DNA of 64,000 bases from Paenibacillus sp. OV219 (lineage in GTDB: Bacteria > Bacillota > Bacilli > Paenibacillales > Paenibacillaceae): assembly GCF_900110075.1 (NCBI RefSeq), contig NZ_FOCJ01000001.1:992001-1056000 (forward strand). Reading direction: 5' to 3'. This document shows, piece after piece, positions 1 to 8,976 of this stretch (positions are counted from its first letter, which is position 1; each line of letters opens with the position of its first letter). The translations under genes and the position numbers were made by a program. The notes under the pieces were generated by a model. That model made no database searches and was not told where the DNA came from. It saw only the letters and a list, made by a program, of their open reading frames with translations.

Positions 1-4
1 CAAG

Positions 5-190
5 GTGGAAACGAAGCGTAAGCTGCTCGGGGAGAGGTTCCGCAGCATGCCGCTGCCAACAGCCCGCGAAGAGTTCGAGATTCGGGCGGCAATCTGGCAT
101 CTGCTGCATGAGCTGGAGCACTATCTCTCCATTGCGAAGAGGCTGAAAAAGCAAAAAAACAGCCTAGAAGCCGCTGTTGGGGCTGATTAA
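5..190 (+). CDS. Unknown small protein or 3' end of a longer gene
   Basis: Sixty-one residues, rich in Lys, Arg, Glu and Leu and probably helical throughout, starting from a GTG at base 5. The frame is open to the first base of the window, so this may be the C-terminal end of a gene that starts upstream. I do not recognise the family. In Bacillus the gene before cotE is ricA/ymcA (YlbF family), but this sequence does not resemble it. The gap of about 150 bases before cotE suggests separate transcription. Confidence 0.4.
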   Translation: METKRKLLGERFRSMPLPTAREEFEIRAAIWHLLHELEHYLSIAKRLKKQKNSLEAAVGAD

Positions 191-278
191 GGCTGGATGC
201 GGCAGAGCTGTTTGACTATGAAACCAACCTTTTAAAATATAGAAAGTAAAAATTTGTACATGTCAAAAAGAAATAGTC

Positions 279-305
279 ACCGTAGACGAATGTCCTGCAT
301 ACACT
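279..305 (+). promoter_or_regulatory. SigK/SigE-like promoter of cotE
   Basis: CAC at 278-280 (the AC of a SigK -35) is followed after 17 bases by CATACACT at 298-305. This fits the mother-cell pattern AC-N16/17-CATAnnnT, and the -10 also matches the SigE form CATACAmT. Known B. subtilis cotE promoters are SigE and SigK dependent, which agrees. Transcription would start near 312, just upstream of the ribosome binding site. Confidence 0.45.
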
Positions 306-339
306 TTAATTGAATGATTGTATGGAGGAGGTTAGATCG

Positions 340-894
340 ATGGCTTATGCAGATAAACAGCTTAAGGCTAGAGAAATTATTACCAAAGCTGTCTGCGGCA
401 AAGGTCGTAAGTTTTCCACAGTAACTCATAACGTTACGCCGCCTCATCACCCAACGAGCATTTTGGGCGCATGGATTATAAACCATCAATATGAGGCGGT
501 CCGCTCAGGAGACGGGATCGAAGTTATCGGTACTTACGATATCAACATTTGGTATTCTTACAACAAAAACTCGCAAACAGATGTAGCCAAAGAGACGCTC
601 TCTTACGTGGAACACGTGCCGCTCTCCTATCTGGATCCGAAGCATCGGGCTTCGACCGAGGAAGTATCTGCGGAGTCAACGCAAGAGCCAAATTGCATTG
701 AGGCGAATATTTCGTCTAGCGGCAATGGTGTCGTTATTCGCGTGGAGCGCGAATTCGCGGTTATTCTTGTTGCTGAGACCAAAGTATGGGTAGCCACTTT
801 GCCAGGCGGATCGGATGACGGTAAGGATTATGAGTATGGCGATGACGGTGATTTTGAAGATTTGGATCCGGAGCTGCTCGACGACGAGCTGTAA
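340..894 (+). CDS. cotE: Outer spore coat morphogenetic protein CotE
   Basis: CotE builds the outer coat of the endospore and is made in the mother cell. The N-terminal signature is clear: EIITKAV, KGRKF, then PTSILGAWIINHQY and the GTYDINIWYS segment typical of the family, followed by EPNC and a very acidic tail ending near DLDPELLDDEL. I chose ATG 340 (MAYADKQ) because GGAGGAG lies about 9 bases upstream; a TTG at 310 in the same frame has no ribosome site and precedes the likely transcript start. The product is 184 aa, close to the usual 180. It sits upstream of mutS as in Bacillus, but here two other genes intervene. Confidence 0.95.
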   Translation: MAYADKQLKAREIITKAVCGKGRKFSTVTHNVTPPHHPTSILGAWIINHQYEAVRSGDGIEVIGTYDINIWYSYNKNSQTDVAKETLSYVEHVPLSYLDPKHRASTEEVSAESTQEPNCIEANISSSGNGVVIRVEREFAVILVAETKVWVATLPGGSDDGKDYEYGDDGDFEDLDPELLDDEL

Positions 895-947
895 TGATGC
901 GATTACAGCGGTTGTAATGTAATGTATGCGAGGGCAGTGAAAGATTC

Positions 948-971
948 GAGGGCGAGAGCCCTCTTTTTTTT
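948..971 (+). terminator. Rho-independent terminator of cotE
   Basis: A perfect 6-bp stem GAGGGC/GCCCTC with a GAGA tetraloop is followed by eight T residues. It separates cotE from the amidoligase gene. Confidence 0.85.
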
Positions 972-1016
972 CGAAAAATATGAGCTGCAGCGCTTGTTTG
1001 CAGGTGCTGCAGTGAA

Positions 1017-2612
1017 ATGGAGTGGCTGCGCGTGGGAGGCAGCGTATGGATTGTTAACGGGATTGAGCGAATTCGGATCAGCGTTTCGGGAATGCTCGAG
1101 CAGGACAAGGGTAAGGACTGGGACAAGTACGAGGACAAGTTTAAGGATAAGGTGGGCGTTAGTGATGATTGTTCTGATGTTCCCGTTCATGGCGATGTCA
1201 TCATTGTTGGCGGGAAAGGCTATATAAGCACGGAAACCTTGCCAAAGTATCATGCTCTTAACGATGGTGCAAGCATATTTGCCGCGGAATCGGAGGATGC
1301 GATACGCAGGCGGCTGAGGCGTGCGGGTGTTGCTGTGTGGAGCGGGAACAGAAGTGAGAGCAGTCGTGCAAGTGCAAGTGCAAGTGCAAGTGGAAGCGAG
1401 AGCGAGCGTGCGCGCGGGAGCAGAAGTACGAGCCCCGGCACAAGCGCGAACCCGTTCGAGCAGCCGGGTGTGGCGCATAGAGGCTTTCGTGTGTCCTTGT
1501 TTCAGCTGTTGCCGATTATGGTTGAGCGACTACCCTTACACGGAAGCAGCGTCATGATGCGGGGGAGTGGGAGGAGCGAGCAGCTGCAAGAAGAGGACTC
1601 GCGATATCGCCCTCTAACTCGGCTTGCTGCTCGGGCACTCTACGCCTGCGGGCTTGATTGCGGTTCGGTGTTCATCCATGCGGATGAGCAGGGCAGATTG
1701 TTTGTTGCTTCTGTGAGTCTCCCGCCCTCTCAGCAACTTCTAGATGCTGAGAGCATTTGGGGCAAAGCGGTTACACAGCTAGCACAGCAGCTCGGAGATA
1801 TCAGGATAGGAAGCGGGCAGCAACAACAGGTGCTGCTTGGCGCCGATCCTGAATTTCTGCTGCTCTCGGAGAGCGGCAAAGTCGTCTCCGCCTTCCGTTA
1901 CCTGGAAGGCGGGCATGGCGCTGGCTGCGATTCGGTTCTCATCGGCGGGCAGATCAAGTACTCTGTCGCAGAGCTGCGACCTGCGCCGACAGATTCGCCG
2001 GCTGAGCTCGCACGGAACATCCAGAAGCTGCTGCAGCTGGCTGCAAAGCGCATACCGGATCAGCCACCGCTGCGCTGGGCCGCAGGCGGGATGCCCGCTG
2101 CTGGCTTCTCGCTTGGCGGCCATTTGCATTTGAGCGGTGTCCCGCTTACTGGTCGGCTGCTCCGCTTGCTGGACAGCTACATCGCATTTCCACTTGCGAT
2201 GATTGAATCACCTGCGGAGCATAAGCGGCGTCCGCGCTATGGCAACCTTGGCGATTTCCGCCTGCAGCCGCATGGCGGCTTCGAGTACCGGACACTGCCG
2301 AGCTGGCTCGTGTCGCCACTTGCCGCGAAAGCAGCCTTCGCGCTGGCGCTGCTCTGTGCTCGAGAGAGCGGTACGCTCGAGGCTTGCCCTTCGGCGGAGG
2401 AACGGTATATTGACGCCTACTATGCAGGCGACCGCGACGCGCTGCGCGGCTGTCTGGATGATCTCGCCGCGTCGATTGCGCAGACAAAGTCGTACCGCGA
2501 GCTCGCAGGATGGATCGAGCCGCTTCTGGCTGCGATTCGATCGGGGAGGACATGGGACACAGGGATTGATATTCGTGTGAAATGGGGGATTTTGCGCGCC
2601 GATGCTCATTGA
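1017..2612 (+). CDS. Putative amidoligase, phiEco32-like COOH-NH2 ligase type 2
   Basis: Residues from about 280 to 525 look like the phiEco32-type amidoligase family (COOH-NH2_lig), ATP-grasp/glutamine-synthetase-fold enzymes thought to join a carboxylate to an amine. Visible landmarks are LLGADPEFLL near the start of the domain, a Glu in VAELRP, GGHLHLSG, and the RYGNLGDFR to FEYRTLPSWL stretch. Residues 85-110 (HALND to AGVAVWS) look like an ATP-grasp-type N-terminal region. In between is a low-complexity Ser/Ala/Glu stretch encoded by a hexamer repeat. The ATG at 1017 has a poor ribosome site, so the start is uncertain. The substrate is unknown; location between cotE and mutS suggests, but does not show, a sporulation role. 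Confidence 0.7.
   Translation: MEWLRVGGSVWIVNGIERIRISVSGMLEQDKGKDWDKYEDKFKDKVGVSDDCSDVPVHGDVIIVGGKGYISTETLPKYHALNDGASIFAAESEDAIRRRLRRAGVAVWSGNRSESSRASASASASGSESERARGSRSTSPGTSANPFEQPGVAHRGFRVSLFQLLPIMVERLPLHGSSVMMRGSGRSEQLQEEDSRYRPLTRLAARALYACGLDCGSVFIHADEQGRLFVASVSLPPSQQLLDAESIWGKAVTQLAQQLGDIRIGSGQQQQVLLGADPEFLLLSESGKVVSAFRYLEGGHGAGCDSVLIGGQIKYSVAELRPAPTDSPAELARNIQKLLQLAAKRIPDQPPLRWAAGGMPAAGFSLGGHLHLSGVPLTGRLLRLLDSYIAFPLAMIESPAEHKRRPRYGNLGDFRLQPHGGFEYRTLPSWLVSPLAAKAAFALALLCARESGTLEACPSAEERYIDAYYAGDRDALRGCLDDLAASIAQTKSYRELAGWIEPLLAAIRSGRTWDTGIDIRVKWGILRADAH
1366..1391 (+). repeat. GTGCAA hexamer tandem repeat inside the amidoligase gene
   Basis: About four units of GTGCAA encode alternating Ser and Ala and run on into AGCGAG-type Ser/Glu repeats to about 1415. 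Unit changes would keep the reading frame, so the tract could vary in length. Confidence 0.7.
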
Positions 2613-2637
2613 CCGTAACTAGCGTAACCATGCGAAG

Positions 2638-2663
2638 AACCCGCATCCGGAAGGATACGGGTT
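2638..2663. terminator. Possible terminator between convergent genes
   Basis: AACCCG and CC pair with GG and CGGGTT around a GGAA-containing loop. It lies between the amidoligase and the convergent DUF2961 gene. There is no long T tract on either side, so termination is likely but not certain. Confidence 0.45.
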
Positions 2664-2705
2664 CAGGTCGGAATGAGCGATTTTCGCATGATTGATTAAT
2701 CGAAG

Positions 2706-3717
2706 TTATGGATAAGATTGATGATCCGTATCGCGAATGCGGTACAAGCTCATCAGCCTATCGATGGGCAGAGACTCCGGCAGAGCAGCGGCGCGGTCCT
2801 GATACCAGTACGCCGTTGATGCGTACCAGTAGGGCTTCAGATGCTTGGCTTCCCACGGATTTACGAAGGAGATCCTTAGATTTTCTTTGAATGCAATTGC
2901 GTCGCGTTCATGGAACCGGTACATGCTGATCATGGAACGGAGTGTGTCTTTGAGAGGTACACCATGCAGCTCGCTGTGGAACTCGCCGTTGCGGAAGTAC
3001 CATCCCCCGTTAAAATAATCCTCCAGCCCCGTCCCTACAATCGTCGGTTCGCTGCTCTCCGTGTCAATATGGATGTACTCGGGTGCCTCCAAGTAAGATA
3101 AGTAGTTCAGCTCCTCGCCCTGCATGGACAACGCGCAGCCGACATAATGACCTACCTTTGATGTCGAGCACCGGGAGCGGATCGGGTCCGTTCAGACGAT
3201 TTGTTTGGAACAGGCAATGGAACCTTCCTTGTCCGGATTGCGGCTCATCGTACTCCTCGTAATTGGCGTTAAAGAAGACGTCGCATGGAATGCTCTCGTG
3301 CAGATTTTCAAGCTCGATTCGAACTTTATTGTAAGGCATCGGGAAGTAGCAGTAGAAGCCGCCGCTCGACATGCCCAAATAACGAGAAACATAATGGCGA
3401 AACTCGCAATGCCCGATTCCGAAGAAATCACCGACTGGCGCTTCTACGGATGGATGCGGCTCGCCGTCCCAGTAAATGCGCAGAATAAGCTTTTTAAGTG
3501 TGGACGGATCGTTCTCTGCTGACACATCCCAGTGCCTCCAGAACCAACCAGGAAAAGTAAGCCACATTCGCGTAATCATCCCCGGTTTATCACTTTCGAC
3601 CAGTGTTGTAGCAGGAGCGCCAGGCTCAATCCGTTTGGTCTTGCTTTTCGTGTGCGGATCGAATGTCGTAAACTGCTTCGAAGTCGTGCTCCGCAGCTCG
3701 GATATGGTGTTCAGCAC
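2706..3717 (-). pseudogene. DUF2961 family protein, disrupted by a frameshift
   Basis: Two adjacent minus-strand frames together form one DUF2961 protein, a family of secreted or cytosolic glycan-related enzymes in Paenibacillus and relatives. The upstream part runs from a GTG at 3717 (AAGGAG ribosome site) through EPGAPATTLVESDKPGMI, YWDGE, SVEAPVGDFFG and CYFPMPY. At about 3151-3155 the frame is lost: the sequence encodes KGR then shifts, while the other frame continues with GHYVGCALSMQGE and later GTGLEDYFNGGWYF. Restoring two G in the short G run (minus strand AGGT to AGGGGT) would give KGRGHYVG and a 337-residue protein. It may be a true pseudogene or a sequencing error. Confidence 0.8.
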
Positions 3718-3784
3718 AAGTATCCACTCCTTAATAGGTACTATTTTAATGAAAGTAAAGATGAAACCGCTTACGATTGGCTTG

Positions 3785-3813
3785 ATTATATAATGCGATG
3801 TGTAAGGTGTAAA
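3785..3813 (-). promoter_or_regulatory. SigA-type promoter of the DUF2961 gene
   Basis: On the minus strand TTTACA (3813-3808), a 17-base spacer and a perfect TATAAT (3790-3785) form a good housekeeping promoter. It lies about 60 bases upstream of the GTG start chosen for the DUF2961 gene. Confidence 0.65.
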
Positions 3814-3913
3814 CTGATATTCGGTAAACAAAATGATTCAAATTATTATTTTTGTATGTTTTGTTTAATTACACTCTGTGATAGCTGAGTATTCTCCAAG
3901 CGAGGTGCTTTTC

Positions 3914-3922
3914 TGCTATAAT
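3914..3922 (+). promoter_or_regulatory. Extended -10 promoter of mutS
   Basis: TGCTATAAT forms an extended -10 element about 40 bases upstream of the mutS start. No good -35 is visible at the right spacing. Confidence 0.5.
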
Positions 3923-3964
3923 AAAGGTCTGTTGTTTATCGCTCATATCTATAGGAGGATCGAC

Positions 3965-6757
3965 ATGACTGCATATACCCCCATGATTCAACAATACTTA
4001 GGCATAAAAGAGGGCGCGCAGGACGCGATTCTTTTTTTTCGCCTAGGTGATTTCTATGAGATGTTCTTTGACGATGCGATTCATGCATCGCGAGAGCTTG
4101 AGATTACTTTAACGGGCCGTGAAGGCGGCGGGGACAAGAAGATCCCAATGTGCGGCGTTCCCTATCATTCTGCTGACAATTACATTGCACGTTTAATCGA
4201 GAAAGGCTATAAAGTCGCAATCTGCGAGCAAGTCGAAGACCCTTCGGCTGCAAAAGGCGTCGTCCGCCGCGAAATCATTCGCGTTGTAACTCCCGGTACG
4301 GTTATGGAGACGAAGTCGCTTGCGGATAAAGCGAATAACTTCATCGTAGCTGCTGCGATTCAGGACGGCGTTTTTGGCGTGGCAGCCTGTGACCTTACAA
4401 CTGGGGAGCTGTACGTTACTTCGTTCGCTGCAACTGCTGAGTCGCTCTACGATGAGGTGAATGTGTATCATCCGTCTGAGCTCGTCGGCGACGCGGAAGC
4501 GCTGGAGATGCTTCGACCGGCTGCTTCAACGTGGAATCGACCTGTCTTGTTTACGGAACGGGTTCCGATGGACAAAGCTAGGCTCACCGAGCAGTTCAGC
4601 CAGCTTGCGCTGGATGCTCTAGCACCAGCAAGACATCGTGCCATCAGCCTATTGATCGGCTATCTCGATGAGACGCAGAAGCGCTCGCTCGGACACGTTC
4701 GGCGAATCTCGGTCTACGAGCCGAATCAATATATGATTCTCGATCCATTCACAAGACGGAATCTTGAGCTAACGGAAACTGTTCGTGACCGTAATAAGAA
4801 AGGCTCTCTCCTGTGGTTGCTTGATCGTACACGCACTTCGATGGGTGCGCGGCTGCTTCGCCGCTGGATTGATAAGCCGCTGCTGTCAAAGGCTGCCATT
4901 GATGAACGGATGGAAGCGGTGGACAAGCTGTACCACAGCTTTATTTTGCGCGATGAGCTTCGCCATGAATTGAATGAAATCTATGACCTTGAGCGGCTAG
5001 TTGGCCGAGTCGCATATGGCAGTGCGAATGGACGCGATCTTAATGCGCTTAAGTCTTCGCTTCAGCATGTCCCAGCACTGACGGCGCTGTGTAAGGACTC
5101 CGAGTCGGAAACATTGCGTAAGCTGGTCGATGGCGTTGATGCTTGTGCTGATCTCGCACAGATGATCGAGACCGTTATCGTTGAAGAGCCGCCGGTTTCC
5201 GTAAGGGAGGGCGGGCTGATCCGCGCCGGCTATGACAGCTACTTGGATGAGCTGCGCGAAGCGAGCGTGAATGGGAAGAAGTGGCTAGCTGAGCTGGAGC
5301 GGCGCGAGCGTGAGGCGACTGGCATCAAGTCGCTGAAGATTGGCTACAACAAGGTGTTCGGTTATTATCTGGAAGTGTCGAAGGCGAATATTGGCATGTT
5401 GCCAGAGGGCCGCTATGAGCGGAAGCAGACGCTGACGAATGCAGAGCGCTACGTAACGCCTGAGCTGAAGGCGAAAGAGACGCTCATTCTCGAAGCGGAA
5501 GACAAGATGGTCGATCTCGAGTATGCCAAGTTTGTCGAGCTTCGCGAGCATCTGACCGCACATCTGCACAGGCTTCAGAAGCTGGCGGAAGTTATCGCAG
5601 CGCTAGATGTATATCAGTCGCATGCAACAGTCAGCGGCGAGCAGCGCTATGTAAGGCCGAATGTGACCGATGACTACAACTTCGTTGTGCGTGAAGGTCG
5701 CCATCCGGTTGTTGAAGCGGTGATGGAGGGCTCAGCATTTATTGCGAACGACACGACGCTTGTGAAGGATGATGGACAAGCTTCAATGCTTCTTATTACC
5801 GGCCCGAATATGGCGGGTAAGAGCACCTACATGCGCCAAGTGGCTTTAATCAGCATAATGGCGCAGATTGGCTGCTTCGTTCCAGCGAAGCATGCTGAAG
5901 TGCCGCTGATTGACCGCATCTTTACGCGGATCGGTGCAGCTGATGATCTCATCGGCGGGCAAAGTACGTTTATGGTTGAGATGAAAGACATTCAAGTTAT
6001 GACGGAAAAAGCAACAGAGCATAGCTTGGTCATCATCGACGAGCTGGGCCGAGGCACATCGACCGGCGAAGGTATGGCGATCGCGCAAGCGGTCATCGAA
6101 TTCGTCCATCACGAGGTTGGCTGTAAAGCACTTGTGTCAACGCACTTCCATGAGCTTTCTCATCTCAGCGAGACGCTTCCAAATCTGGCGAATGCCTGTA
6201 TGGCGGTGCAGGAGACGGGCGACAATGTCACGTTCCTGCGCAAGCTCGTTCCAGGCGCTGCGGGTAGTAGCTACGGTATCTACTGCGCTCAGCTCGCCGG
6301 TTTGCCTGGAAGCATTATCGAGCGCGCTTATTCGCTGCTCGAGCTGCATACCTCGCAGGAGGATGCGGCGGCGGTTGCGGCAGCAGCAGTTGCGTGGAAA
6401 TCTCCTTCGCAGGCGCCGCACCAAGCTGCCGAGTTGGCTGCGAAGTACGTAGCGCCAGCACTGGAGGATGTACCGGCGACACCAGCAGCTGTATCTGTAG
6501 TTGTACCTGAACCTGAACCTTTACCTGTATCACAAGGAGCTGAGCTGCCATCGTCGCTCAGTGCTGGCGGCGTCGTTCAGCTCTCGATCTTCGAAGAGCC
6601 AGTGGCGAGCGCTGACACCGGCAAGAACCGCAAAGGAAGCACTCGCGCAGAACAAATTGCCGATCAGCTGCGCAAGCTCGATCTGTTTAATATGACACCA
6701 ATGCAGGCCATGCAATTGTTGAATGATATGAAATTAAAGCTTCACGAGGACAAGTAG
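3965..6757 (+). CDS. mutS: DNA mismatch repair protein MutS
   Basis: MutS recognises mismatched bases and recruits MutL. The mismatch-reading Phe-Tyr-Glu motif is at residues 30-32 (GDFYEMF). The ATPase follows with Walker A GPNMAGKST at about 613-621, the DELGRGTST Walker B region and STHFHEL. ATG 3965 is chosen because AGGAGG lies 7 bases upstream; the frame opens earlier at 3878 without a ribosome site. The product is 930 residues, longer than B. subtilis MutS (858), mostly from an Ala/Pro/Glu-rich linker (residues about 800-890) before the C-terminal helices with QLRKLDLFNMTPMQAM. It is 14 bases upstream of mutL, and the two are clearly co-transcribed. Confidence 0.98.
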   Translation: MTAYTPMIQQYLGIKEGAQDAILFFRLGDFYEMFFDDAIHASRELEITLTGREGGGDKKIPMCGVPYHSADNYIARLIEKGYKVAICEQVEDPSAAKGVVRREIIRVVTPGTVMETKSLADKANNFIVAAAIQDGVFGVAACDLTTGELYVTSFAATAESLYDEVNVYHPSELVGDAEALEMLRPAASTWNRPVLFTERVPMDKARLTEQFSQLALDALAPARHRAISLLIGYLDETQKRSLGHVRRISVYEPNQYMILDPFTRRNLELTETVRDRNKKGSLLWLLDRTRTSMGARLLRRWIDKPLLSKAAIDERMEAVDKLYHSFILRDELRHELNEIYDLERLVGRVAYGSANGRDLNALKSSLQHVPALTALCKDSESETLRKLVDGVDACADLAQMIETVIVEEPPVSVREGGLIRAGYDSYLDELREASVNGKKWLAELERREREATGIKSLKIGYNKVFGYYLEVSKANIGMLPEGRYERKQTLTNAERYVTPELKAKETLILEAEDKMVDLEYAKFVELREHLTAHLHRLQKLAEVIAALDVYQSHATVSGEQRYVRPNVTDDYNFVVREGRHPVVEAVMEGSAFIANDTTLVKDDGQASMLLITGPNMAGKSTYMRQVALISIMAQIGCFVPAKHAEVPLIDRIFTRIGAADDLIGGQSTFMVEMKDIQVMTEKATEHSLVIIDELGRGTSTGEGMAIAQAVIEFVHHEVGCKALVSTHFHELSHLSETLPNLANACMAVQETGDNVTFLRKLVPGAAGSSYGIYCAQLAGLPGSIIERAYSLLELHTSQEDAAAVAAAAVAWKSPSQAPHQAAELAAKYVAPALEDVPATPAAVSVVVPEPEPLPVSQGAELPSSLSAGGVVQLSIFEEPVASADTGKNRKGSTRAEQIADQLRKLDLFNMTPMQAMQLLNDMKLKLHEDK

Positions 6758-6771
6758 GAGGTGCTTCTTAG

Positions 6772-8976
6772 ATGAGCAAAATCCGCATATTGGAGGAGCA
6801 GCTTGCCAACCAGATCGCCGCTGGCGAGGTGGTAGAACGGCCGTCATCCGTAGTGAAGGAGCTTGTCGAGAACGCAGTCGATGCGGGGAGTACGACGATC
6901 GATATCGTCATTGAAGACGGCGGACTTGCGCTCGTGCGCGTCACAGATAACGGCTCTGGGATCGAAGGGGACGATATCGAGACCGCGTTCTACCGTCATG
7001 CGACGAGCAAGCTCTCGTCCAGTAAAGATTTGTTCCGAATCGCGAGCCTCGGCTTCCGAGGCGAGGCGCTGCCGAGTATCGCGGCAGTGGCGCGAGTGGA
7101 ATGCATATCCTCGCCGGATCATTCAGGACTTGGGCGCAAGCTGGTCATCGAAGGCGGAACCATTACCTCTAACGAGGAAACGAACGCGCCGCAAGGAACA
7201 GATATTAGTGTCCGCGAGCTGTTTTATAATACGCCTGCCAGGCTTAAGTATATGAAGACGATACAGACGGAGATCGGGCACATCGCCGATTATGTCAATC
7301 GGTTAGCTCTTGCTCATCCGGGCATCGCATTCACATTGAAACATAACGGAAGCTTGCTTCTGCGTACGCTTGGCAGCGGAGATCGGCTTCAAGCTTTTGC
7401 AGCGATCTATGGTACAGCGACCGCGAAGGCGATGCTCCCAGTTGAAGGCGAGCATCCAGATTATGAGCTGCGCGGCTACATCTCGAAGCCAGAGCAGACA
7501 CGTTCGAACCGTAACGGCATCACGATTGTGGTCAATGGCCGTTACATCAAGAGCTTTATCATTAATCAAGCGATCATGCAGGCCTATCATACGTTACTGC
7601 CGATCAACCGGTTTCCTCTCATCGTTTTGGAGCTGGGCATGCATCCAAGCTTGCTCGATGTGAACGTTCATCCCTCCAAGATGGAGGTCCGTTTCAGCAT
7701 GGAAGCTGAGCTGAGAGAATTTATCGAGGAAGGCGTGAAGCGCGCCCTCGGCAAGCAGCGCCACATCCCAGGTCCTGCGCAGCCGGCGGACCGTTCAAAG
7801 CCGGTCTATATTCAGGACCGGATTTCATTTCATCGGCCTGAAGCGAGCTTTGGCAGTGGCGCAGCTGGTTCGGAGTCGGCAATAGTGACGCCAGTGCAGC
7901 AGACAGCTCAGTCGGCGCAGCCTTCGATGCAGTCAACACCGTCATATGCGAACGAAATTGCAGCGTCAGCACAGCCTGCATCGGCAACGCGACCAGCCGT
8001 TTCCGTCTCCGCGAGCGATATTGCAGCAGCGCTCCAAACCGCTGAGCAATCTTTTGCAGTACAGACGGATGAAGCAGCAGGAGGCAGCTATTCTGCTGCT
8101 CCTCAGCGTCCATCATCCGATTATTCGCCGTCAACACCAACGCCATCGCGGGGCTCTTCGTACACCATCGGCAATGCTGCAGCAAGCAGCCGAGGAACCG
8201 CGACCGATTGGCAATCGCAATCAGCGAACCGTCCCGCAGTACCCCGGGACGCGACAGAACGGCTCTATGCACCGCCTAGCGTTCAGCGCGAGGAGCCTGT
8301 CCTGCGCGAACCATCTGCAGCGCCAGTCTATGCGGCCGACAGCAGCAGCAACAGCGGGACGCAGATGAATGACCGCGGTGACGCGCCGGTATTCCCTGAA
8401 CTGTACTGGATCGGGCAGCTGCACGGCACGTACATCATTGCGCAGAATGAAGAAGGACTGTTCCTCATTGACCAGCATGCTGCGCATGAGCGAATTAATT
8501 ACGAGTACTATTTTGACAAATTCTCAAGACCGGAGCAGGCTAGCCAGCAGCTGCTGGTTCCGCTGACACTGGAATTTACAGCTGTCGAAGCGAATGCGCT
8601 GAAGAACAAATTGCATCACTTGGTTGAGGCTGGAGTTGAGCTCGAGCCGTTCGGCGCCCACACATTTCTTGTGCGCTCCTATCCAGAGTGGCTGCCTGCA
8701 GGTGAAGAGCATAATGTCATCGAAGAGATGGCAGAATGGCTGATCAGCGAACGTGGTGCGGTCGATATCGGCAAGATGCGCGAGAAATCTGCCATTATGT
8801 GCTCCTGTAAAGCGTCCATTAAAGCGAACGACAGGCTAACGCGCGAGGAAGGCGAAGGGCTATTGAAGCGGCTAGCTGCCTGCATTCAGCCTTATACATG
8901 TCCTCACGGCAGACCGATTGTTGTCCATATGACAACCTATCAGCTGGAAAAAATGTTTAAGCGGGTGATGTCATGA
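6772..8976 (+). CDS. mutL: DNA mismatch repair protein MutL
   Basis: MutL couples mismatch recognition to strand incision. The N-terminal GHKL ATPase shows ELVENAVDAG, DNGSGI and GFRGEALPSI. A Gln/Ser/Ala-rich linker spans about residues 345-530. The C-terminal domain carries the metal-binding endonuclease motif DQHAAHERINYE starting at Asp567, plus CSCKASIKA and CPHGRP, so this is a nicking MutL of the kind found in bacteria without MutH. The ribosome site AGGAGG precedes ATG 6772. The stop overlaps the next start by ATGA. Confidence 0.98.
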   Translation: MSKIRILEEQLANQIAAGEVVERPSSVVKELVENAVDAGSTTIDIVIEDGGLALVRVTDNGSGIEGDDIETAFYRHATSKLSSSKDLFRIASLGFRGEALPSIAAVARVECISSPDHSGLGRKLVIEGGTITSNEETNAPQGTDISVRELFYNTPARLKYMKTIQTEIGHIADYVNRLALAHPGIAFTLKHNGSLLLRTLGSGDRLQAFAAIYGTATAKAMLPVEGEHPDYELRGYISKPEQTRSNRNGITIVVNGRYIKSFIINQAIMQAYHTLLPINRFPLIVLELGMHPSLLDVNVHPSKMEVRFSMEAELREFIEEGVKRALGKQRHIPGPAQPADRSKPVYIQDRISFHRPEASFGSGAAGSESAIVTPVQQTAQSAQPSMQSTPSYANEIAASAQPASATRPAVSVSASDIAAALQTAEQSFAVQTDEAAGGSYSAAPQRPSSDYSPSTPTPSRGSSYTIGNAAASSRGTATDWQSQSANRPAVPRDATERLYAPPSVQREEPVLREPSAAPVYAADSSSNSGTQMNDRGDAPVFPELYWIGQLHGTYIIAQNEEGLFLIDQHAAHERINYEYYFDKFSRPEQASQQLLVPLTLEFTAVEANALKNKLHHLVEAGVELEPFGAHTFLVRSYPEWLPAGEEHNVIEEMAEWLISERGAVDIGKMREKSAIMCSCKASIKANDRLTREEGEGLLKRLAACIQPYTCPHGRPIVVHMTTYQLEKMFKRVMS

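Noticed and set aside
903-1478. A 191-residue minus-strand frame rich in Thr-Cys and Ala repeats
   Set aside because: It only reads the GTGCAA simple repeat in reverse and overlaps the amidoligase gene.
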